In this document: one piece after another, positions 57,745 to 64,000 of the stretch
How the letters are laid out: each line of letters starts with the position of its first letter
Position numbering within the stretch: the stretch's first letter is position 1
From: Draconibacterium sp.
GTDB taxonomy: Bacteria > Bacteroidota > Bacteroidia > Bacteroidales > Prolixibacteraceae
DNA: 64,000 nucleotides
Assembly (NCBI GenBank): GCA_016705335.1
Contig: JADIYN010000002.1
Coordinates: forward strand, 124,001-188,000
Direction of reading: 5' to 3'
The notes under the pieces: model-generated
What the model saw: the letters and a program-made list of their open reading frames with translations, nothing else
What the model was told of the DNA's origin: nothing
The model's database searches: none
Program-made: the position numbers and the translations under genes

Positions 57745-60700
57745 TCATCTTGTCTTGAAAACTTTAAAAGTTTTTGATACTCCTTCGCTTTCAACTCTCA
57801 TCAAATACATGCCTTCATTTTGTAATGTTACTTTCTGTTCACTGCTTTCAATCGATTTTTGAAGAACTAATTTTCCAACCAGGTTGTAAACAGAAATCAT
57901 TCCCTTAGTTGAACCAGTTTTAACAGTAAAGTCTCCTGATGAATAAGTTGGATAAACCAGGATCGAAGCCTTGCTGATTTCTCCAACTGTTATTCCTGTT
58001 GTAAAATCATTGGCTCTTTGAGCAATCGTAGCTGCATCCATCTCACCTTCCCAAATATTCAGTTCTTCCATAGAACCCTGCCATAATGGATCGCCCGGAT
58101 AAACATCTTTACCAATTAAAGCAACTGAAGTGCCTATATTTACCAAAGAGTTGTTGCCAGTTAAAGGAGAAGTTCCAATCAGCACACCATCAATGTATAA
58201 TTTGATTTCTGTACCAGTTATTACAGTTACAAAATGGTGAGTTTTATCATCTGCTATTTCGGAACCATTCACACCATTTTCAGAAGCCCATGGATCAGTC
58301 GTGTTCAGACATGAAATGGAAGTCCGGATATCGGCGTTATCCTGTCGGGTTGGCTGCAAAATAATATAATTGATTCCCATCCAGTCCACACTTGGATTAA
58401 CATCGCCAAATGAAGCCACTGCTGTAAATTTATCAGTCATCCCTTCAGCTTGTTTAAATACGGTTTCTATGGTAATACTGCTGTATGAAGGAATATTAAT
58501 GTCTGCTCCTGGTAAAGTAACAAATCCGGTTCCTGACAAGGTTAGCATTCCGTCAGCTACTGCTGCATCTCCTTCCAGAGTACCATGTGCAGTGCCAACC
58601 ACATCGTTGGCTGTTCCATCTTCAAAAGTGTAAGAGTGTTTTAAGGTGGCAATATTCAAATAGTTCTTTGCCCTTTCTTCAATGGTAGCTGCATCCATTT
58701 CACCTTGCCAGATATTCAGTTCATCAACTTTACCTTGCCATAATGGATCCCCGGGATATACATCTTTACCAATTAAAGCAACAGAAGTGCCTACATTTGC
58801 CAAAGAGTTGTTACCAGTTAATGGCGAGGTTCCTATCAATACACCATCGATATATAATTTTATGTCTGTTTCAGTAATTACAGTTACAAAATAATGTGTC
58901 AGTGTATCTGCAATTTCAGCACCATTCACTCCATTTTCTGTGGCCCATGGGTCGGTGGTGTTAAGGCATGAAATAGATGTTCTGCTATTTTCATTATCCT
59001 GCCTTGTCGGCTGCATAATAATATAATTGATGCCCATCCAGTCAACAGAAGGATTTACATTGCCAAAAGAAGCTATTGCTGTAAATTTATCAGTTATTCC
59101 TGTTGCCTGTTTAAATACAGATTCAATGGTGATACTGCCGTATGAAGGTATATTAATATCTGCTCCAGGTAATGTAACAAATCCGGTTCCGGAAAGGGAA
59201 AGTGCTCCACTTGCAACAGCGGCGTCACCTTCCAAAACACCATGTGCGGAACCAACAACATCGTTGGCTGTTCCATCTTCAAAAGTATAGGAATGCATTA
59301 AAGTTAAGCCTCCGCCACCTAAATATTGTTCTGCATGTTCTGCAATTGTACCGGCATCCAAAACACCATTATAAATATTAAATTCATCAATGCTCCCCAT
59401 CCAGGTTGGATCTGCAGTATAACCACCTTTGCAAAGCCATGCATTTGCCGAACTTATTCCGGCTATTGAATTAGGGCCTGAAACTTCAGCATCTCCAACC
59501 AAAATACCATCAATGTACCATTTAATTGAAGAATCAGTAAGTACACTTACAACATGATGTTTTTCGCCCACACTTACAGCAGGACCAGTAACACCTTGTT
59601 CAGCGGTCCATGGTGCAGTTAGATTACCGCAGGATATTGCAGTCCGGCTTTCAGCAGATCTGTCTGGTGTAAAGAAGTACCCATTTCCACCAAATCCATT
59701 CTCATTTCCACCAAAATATGCCATCATTGTTGATCCTGTATTATCAACATCAGTATAAATATAACCTTCCAAAGAAATTGCAGAATATGCATTAATAGCT
59801 ATATCAGCAGCAGGCAATTCGATATAATCTCCGTTAGTGGCAGCAGTATAAGCGCCGTTAGCAATTGTGCCAGTCCCTGCCGGGATTCCATCAGCATCTC
59901 CAACTGCATCAGCAGCTGTACCGTCTTCAAATGTATAGGAATGCATCAGGGTAAATTCTGTTGGTGTACTAAATTCGATGTTGTATGTTTTAGTTGAACC
60001 ATTTTCAGCAGTAACCACAACTGAAGCACTTCCACTTCCCGATGAAACATCAACAGGACCAGCACCTTCAGCAGTTGATTTGTCACTGTTTGTAACAGCA
60101 GAAACAGTGATAGTTGTTGCACCTGATGGAATAAGCACGGAATAGCTTGTTATTTCCGGATCAAAAGCAGGAATCAATTCTCCCATATCAACAGTAAGAG
60201 ATGATAAGGTTGCATCAGGAATACCTCCCAGGAAATGTATCGCACGTTGCGCAACAGTTGCAGCATCCATCTGACCACTGTAAATGTCGAATTCATGTAT
60301 TGTACCTATCCATGTTGGATCATTCCATCCACCAAAGGCTAACCATCCATTCGCATTGCTGATTTTACTTATTGATACATTAGCACCTGTTGCAGCCTTT
60401 CTTGCTAAACTACCATCAATATACAAAAAAATGCTATCACTGCTAACAACACTTACATAGTGATGAATTTCGCCTGCGCCTGGTTCAGCTCCCGAAACAT
60501 TAGTAACTCCACCTGTATTAATTTCTGTCATACTAACATTATCATTACGTGCAATGGACATCCAATAAGAGTTGGCGCTTTGCAAACCTCCAAAGTAAGC
60601 AAGCATGGTCCATGCCGGATTTACACCTGTCGTAACGTGAGCTTCCATTGTTATTGACGGATATGTATTCAAGGCAATATCCGCTGCCGGAAGAATTATA

Positions 60701-62868
60701 TAATCACCCTCTTTTGCCGAAATAAATGCATCATCGGCAAATGTACCTCCATGTACGGTTCCGTCAGCACTTCCGGCCATGTCATTTGCAGTTCCGTCAG
60801 CAAAAGTATAAGAGTGAGTTAAGGTAAGTTCCGTATCAGTCATATAGTTTATTACATATTCTCTTTTATATGTTGGGTCAGAAGCCGCTGTGATAGTAAC
60901 AGTTATTGTACCCTTTCCGCCGGAAACATCAACTGTACCTGTTCCTGTTACAATTGCTGCTGCATCCCGGGCCGTAGCGACTACATTAATTGAGGTTGTA
61001 CCTGAAGGAAGAGTTGTTGAATATTTTGTATATGCAGGATTAAATACAGGTTTGAGTGAAGCACCCGTAACAGTCAGATCTGACAGGTGGAGGTCGTACT
61101 GAGAAACCACATCTTCAGGCAATTTGATACTGAATACAGTTAGCGGATTATTTGCCAATTTGTCGTTAAACAGTGCTGAATTAAGATCACCATCATTCGA
61201 ACCCAATACATTATTGGTTGCACTGGCCTGCTGCTTTCTCACCGAAATAATTCTGAACTTTCCGGGTTCAAATTCAACTGGTATAAAACGGGCGCTGTCG
61301 AGGTTTACGGAAGGAAGTTCAGGATAAACCTCCAAATCCCATGCATTGGCTGAAGTACGTGAAAGACACATATAATTACCAGCTTTATTCCTGATAAAAT
61401 ACTGACCATCAACTCCACCGTCTTCAAACTGCCAGATTTGTGAACTATCCTGATAAACAGCGTCAGCAAGAATAACCTGGTTAAAAGCTGCACCGCTTTC
61501 GGCAGCTACAAAACCATTGGTTTCGTGAACAAGGTAAAAATCCTTGTTTTCAGCAAATATTGAAGTATAAACCTGAACTGAATAGACCATCGAAGAAGAA
61601 GCGTCTTGTGAAGTAACAGTTAAAATGGCCGTTCCCATTCCATCTGTAAGAGTAATATTTCCTCCACCTGTAACTGTTGCTCCATCCCAGTTTGGCGTAC
61701 CGGTTACTACAACAGCTGTTGTTCCATCGGGAACCAGCGCTGTGTAACTTGTAGAATCCATCATAAAATCTTCAATAAGGCTGCCTACTGATAAACTAAT
61801 GCCAGCCAGTGTTGCAGAAGCTTCTCCGTCTTCAGGAAAAACTGACAAATAATAGGATTTTTTTGTAAAACCATCGAGTGCAGTTACCTCAATTTCAACA
61901 TCAATACCTTCATCTTTGTCGAATGTAACAACTCCGTCTTCCAACTCATTGCCCAAACCATCAAACATGTTTATTAAAACACCATTAACAACAGCATCTG
62001 CAGTAATTGTCATTGTTGTGGTTCCGTATGGTACTGTAACCTCGTAAATATCAGTTTCTGTTTCAAATGCGGGGTCCATTGTTCCTACATTTGTAGCCAG
62101 ATTTTCCAGCTTTGGGTTTGTAAGATCAAGCCCTAAAAATTCGCCGGCAGCTTGTGCAATCGTATGTTGGTCAAGTGTGCCATCATAAATATTGAATTCC
62201 AAAAGAGATGCATTATAATTTGGATCGTTCCAACCGTCAACTCCCCTGAAAAGATTCGCAACATCGGTACCCAACGTACTAACATAATCCGCACCGGTTG
62301 GTGTTGTGGCTATAATAACACCATCAATATAATATGTAAGTGCTTCAGCATTCAATACAGCAACAATATGGTGTATTTTTCCGTCATCCACTTCATAACC
62401 ACCCATTAGTGCAGTAACGGTAGTACTTCCGTTATTGGTTTCAATTCTTGTTTCATTACCAGATCTTGTCGGCTGAATCCAGAAACATCTATTTCCAGGA
62501 GTAGCGGTTCCAAAATAGGCTAACATGGTAAAACTTGAATTTAACAATTCACCCGTTTCAACAAATGCCTCAAGCGTGACCGCTGAATAGGTATTCAATG
62601 CCAGAGCTACACCATCCAGCGAAATCCATCCATCGCTGTTAACAGTTGCACCCGAAACTGTAGCTTTTCCGTCGGCGATGGTAAGTTTAGTACCACCGAT
62701 TGTACCGTTTACAGTACCTACCTGATCAAAAACCGTAGTTTCATCGTAGGTTCCTGAATCAAAAGTGTAGGAGTGTTTTAAAGTTGCCTGCCCAAAGGCT
62801 GCAGACGCGCCGAAAAAGCTGACAAACGTTAAGAATGTCCAAAATTTTAAAAGTAAATTTTCTTTCAT
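57745..62868 (-). CDS. Giant secreted LamG-repeat protein, T9SS cargo (1707 residues)
   Basis: Signal peptide to about residue 26 (ASAAFGQ). Five LamG/concanavalin-like domains each open with a HSYTFxDGT motif, near residues 32, 680, 970, 1190 and 1410. Between them lie cadherin-like beta-sandwich units (e.g. LSVGSLIEDFMMDSTSYTAL, VPSGTTSINVVATARD-type strands) and a trefoil-like segment at about 440-590 (DFYLVHETNGFVAAESGAAF). The last 75 residues are a T9SS sorting domain (ILVYPTYSSGDFTVKTGS, GMYLMRVESEGVSKTFKVF). No catalytic residues are apparent. Likely a surface adhesin or glycan-binding protein. The frame is intact over 5 kb, unlike many neighbours. Confidence 0.88.
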   Translation of the reverse strand: MKENLLLKFWTFLTFVSFFGASAAFGQATLKHSYTFDSGTYDETTVFDQVGTVNGTIGGTKLTIADGKATVSGATVNSDGWISLDGVALALNTYSAVTLEAFVETGELLNSSFTMLAYFGTATPGNRCFWIQPTRSGNETRIETNNGSTTVTALMGGYEVDDGKIHHIVAVLNAEALTYYIDGVIIATTPTGADYVSTLGTDVANLFRGVDGWNDPNYNASLLEFNIYDGTLDQHTIAQAAGEFLGLDLTNPKLENLATNVGTMDPAFETETDIYEVTVPYGTTTMTITADAVVNGVLINMFDGLGNELEDGVVTFDKDEGIDVEIEVTALDGFTKKSYYLSVFPEDGEASATLAGISLSVGSLIEDFMMDSTSYTALVPDGTTAVVVTGTPNWDGATVTGGGNITLTDGMGTAILTVTSQDASSSMVYSVQVYTSIFAENKDFYLVHETNGFVAAESGAAFNQVILADAVYQDSSQIWQFEDGGVDGQYFIRNKAGNYMCLSRTSANAWDLEVYPELPSVNLDSARFIPVEFEPGKFRIISVRKQQASATNNVLGSNDGDLNSALFNDKLANNPLTVFSIKLPEDVVSQYDLHLSDLTVTGASLKPVFNPAYTKYSTTLPSGTTSINVVATARDAAAIVTGTGTVDVSGGKGTITVTITAASDPTYKREYVINYMTDTELTLTHSYTFADGTANDMAGSADGTVHGGTFADDAFISAKEGDYIILPAADIALNTYPSITMEAHVTTGVNPAWTMLAYFGGLQSANSYWMSIARNDNVSMTEINTGGVTNVSGAEPGAGEIHHYVSVVSSDSIFLYIDGSLARKAATGANVSISKISNANGWLAFGGWNDPTWIGTIHEFDIYSGQMDAATVAQRAIHFLGGIPDATLSSLTVDMGELIPAFDPEITSYSVLIPSGATTITVSAVTNSDKSTAEGAGPVDVSSGSGSASVVVTAENGSTKTYNIEFSTPTEFTLMHSYTFEDGTAADAVGDADGIPAGTGTIANGAYTAATNGDYIELPAADIAINAYSAISLEGYIYTDVDNTGSTMMAYFGGNENGFGGNGYFFTPDRSAESRTAISCGNLTAPWTAEQGVTGPAVSVGEKHHVVSVLTDSSIKWYIDGILVGDAEVSGPNSIAGISSANAWLCKGGYTADPTWMGSIDEFNIYNGVLDAGTIAEHAEQYLGGGGLTLMHSYTFEDGTANDVVGSAHGVLEGDAAVASGALSLSGTGFVTLPGADINIPSYGSITIESVFKQATGITDKFTAIASFGNVNPSVDWMGINYIIMQPTRQDNENSRTSISCLNTTDPWATENGVNGAEIADTLTHYFVTVITETDIKLYIDGVLIGTSPLTGNNSLANVGTSVALIGKDVYPGDPLWQGKVDELNIWQGEMDAATIEERAKNYLNIATLKHSYTFEDGTANDVVGTAHGTLEGDAAVADGMLTLSGTGFVTLPGADINIPSYSSITIETVFKQAEGMTDKFTAVASFGDVNPSVDWMGINYIILQPTRQDNADIRTSISCLNTTDPWASENGVNGSEIADDKTHHFVTVITGTEIKLYIDGVLIGTSPLTGNNSLVNIGTSVALIGKDVYPGDPLWQGSMEELNIWEGEMDAATIAQRANDFTTGITVGEISKASILVYPTYSSGDFTVKTGSTKGMISVYNLVGKLVLQKSIESSEQKVTLQNEGMYLMRVESEGVSKTFKVFKTR
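58010..59300 (-). repeat. Tandem 660-base duplication of a LamG domain
   Basis: The segment 58010-58660 is repeated at about 58670-59300 with a 660-base period (220 codons). Long stretches match exactly, e.g. the codons for SFGxVNPSVDWMGINYII, SISCLNTTDPWA and YIDGVLIGTSPLTGNNSL. Substitutions are mostly silent or conservative, so the duplication is recent relative to the other three domains. Confidence 0.85.
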
Positions 62869-63146
62869 AATCGTTTAAATTTTAAGTGTTTTATCAGTAC
62901 TATTTTATGGTTGAAATATAGTTTATATGAATATTTTAACGAAAGCACATTTTCGACATTTAATGTTCACAAATTCGTCAAGTAAAATTTATGCTGTTAT
63001 TCTTAAAGTGTAAGTATTACATTTATTTAAAAAGTGACATTTTTCAACACTTTTAATACTCAGTTGAGTTCTTTTGTTAGAAAATTAATTTCCAATGTAT
63101 ATCCTGCAATTAATTTTATTTTAACCACTATCCTTTTAACCGTTTG
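62869..63146. other. Intergenic region upstream of the giant gene
   Basis: 278 bases, very AT-rich, with no coding frame. It should hold the promoter of the LamG gene, but no TAnnTTTG match is placed convincingly. Confidence 0.4.
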
Positions 63147-64000
63147 TTACTTTAAACTGATCAATTTTGCAGGTAATTTGCCCTCAGCTTTTAGTATATA
63201 ACTTCCGGCTGACAGAGAACTTATAATTAAAGTTTTCGATACAACTGATTCCAACTGTTTTTGCCCGGTTAAATCAAATACCTCAACAAGTGTGGGCTCA
63301 TCAAAATTAAAATGCACAACCTGTTTTGCCGGATTTGGATAAAATTCAAGAGAACGACGCAACGACAAATCATTAATACCGGTTTCAACATCCGGCTGAT
63401 CAGCGGCGAAATCTATTACCATCCAGCCAAAATCATCAGTTTGCATGGCAGATTCCCCTCCCGATATTTCCCTGTGTTTGATAATTTCAAATCGTGAATC
63501 AACCGTTTTTGAATATCGCAATGTGGAAGCAAAAGTATCATTTGTAGATTGCAGGCCTGCAAAAAGAGCTGGTTCTGTGTAAGTTGAATCATACGGTATT
63601 GCTACCAAATCAGAAGAAATGCCATTTTCACCGTAATTCGTCCCAACTGTAATACGCTTTCCTTCAACTATTCCTTTCCCTTGCTCAATTGCTAAATAAT
63701 TGATACAATTCGAAACCGGTTGTGGTTACATTGCGCACACCAACAGTTAATGGATACAAATTACCGTCAGACGCTATTGTGCAAAATACTACCGGTTCAG
63801 TATCAAATACCTGATCAAAGTTTACAGTTTTCCTTTCGCGTGTTATTCCTGTCAATGATTTGGCCTCGGCTTTAAGTCCCCCAAAATCGTATGAACCGGC
63901 CGGGATACCCAAAGCTGCAATATCTTCTGATTTTGTTAGTTTTGAATTGCTTAGATACAGCCAGGGTTCGAAGTAAAAATTAAATGAATTGTTTGTGGTT
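63147..64000 (-). CDS. H-type-lectin-like secreted protein, C-terminal part (runs off right edge, frameshifted)
   Basis: The frame is open to the right edge (NSFNFYFEPWLYLSNSKLTK) and the N-terminus is missing. A block VNFDQVFDTEPVVFCTIASD followed by VGVRNVTTTGFEL matches the H-type lectin pattern of a VxF-pF-pP start and an NVTTTGF strand. Near 63690-63705 the frame is broken; the next frame reads NYLAIEQGKGIVEGKRITVG and continues into a T9SS domain (LEFYPNPAKQVVHFNF, GSYILKAEGKLPAKLISLK). It is a third exported protein in the minus-strand cluster, likely binding N-acetylgalactosamine-type glycans (inference from family). Confidence 0.72.

Noticed and set aside
58370..62409. Several plus-strand frames opposite the LamG gene
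   Set aside because: They are complementary shadows of the 1707-residue gene, are Ser/Pro/Ile-rich as expected for antisense frames and are repeated with its domains.

Overview
The window reads as chromosome of a Bacteroidota bacterium, most likely Bacteroidia of the Marinilabiliales/Prolixibacteraceae type. The evidence is two SusC/SusD pairs, type IX secretion (T9SS) C-terminal sorting domains on several secreted proteins, lipoproteins of the SusD kind, promoters of the form TAnnTTTG with few Shine-Dalgarno sequences, and a tmRNA whose tag reads GENNYALAA. Base composition is AT-rich. No tRNA or rRNA gene, CRISPR array, intact insertion sequence or prophage was seen.

Layout. 1-2.7 kb: an RprX/RprY-like two-component pair with tandem GTTAAC sites upstream and a small TauE/SafE membrane protein downstream. 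2.7-7.4 kb: housekeeping genes rpmH, a PASTA protein, rluD, ddl and dnaB. 7.6-10.5 kb: a secreted conserved protein and a secreted SGNH-type carbohydrate esterase with a T9SS tail. 10.5-11.9 kb: a short accessory-looking interval with two unrecognised small genes and a dense set of palindromes and repeats. 11.9-14.7 kb (minus strand): a four-gene operon of an unknown protein, a 7-TM protein, a HisKA_3 kinase and a LuxR-type response regulator. 15-30 kb: a DUF6515-like secreted protein, ruvX-def, comEC, trkA-trkH, a Sua5-like gene, mnmD, two FKBP isomerases, a DUF3127 protein, yaaA, a multihaem cytochrome with TPRs, and a saccharopine/alanine dehydrogenase-family gene. 30-35.4 kb: a galactose locus (MFS permease, galK, GntR-type regulator, galM) with a shared ACTGGT operator. 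35.5-38 kb: an acyl-CoA ligase and ssrA (tmRNA). 38.3-55.5 kb: a TPR protein, then a seven-gene array ordered fasciclin, SusC, SusD, fasciclin, fasciclin, SusC, SusD. 55.6-64 kb (minus strand, convergent with the array): a GH43 arabinanase-like enzyme, a 1707-residue LamG-repeat protein and a truncated H-type-lectin protein, at least two of them and probably all three exported by T9SS. The array would import glycan fragments, while the enzyme and adhesin-like proteins act outside the cell.

Many genes carry single-base frameshifts. Counted by eye there are about twenty lesions. Most are one-base gains or losses inside short homopolymers, and they hit universally needed genes such as ddl, mnmD and comEC. 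The likely cause is sequencing or assembly error rather than gene decay. Where both halves could be read, such genes are annotated here across the break. Two or three in-frame stops and a disrupted patch in the first SusC are less easily explained this way.
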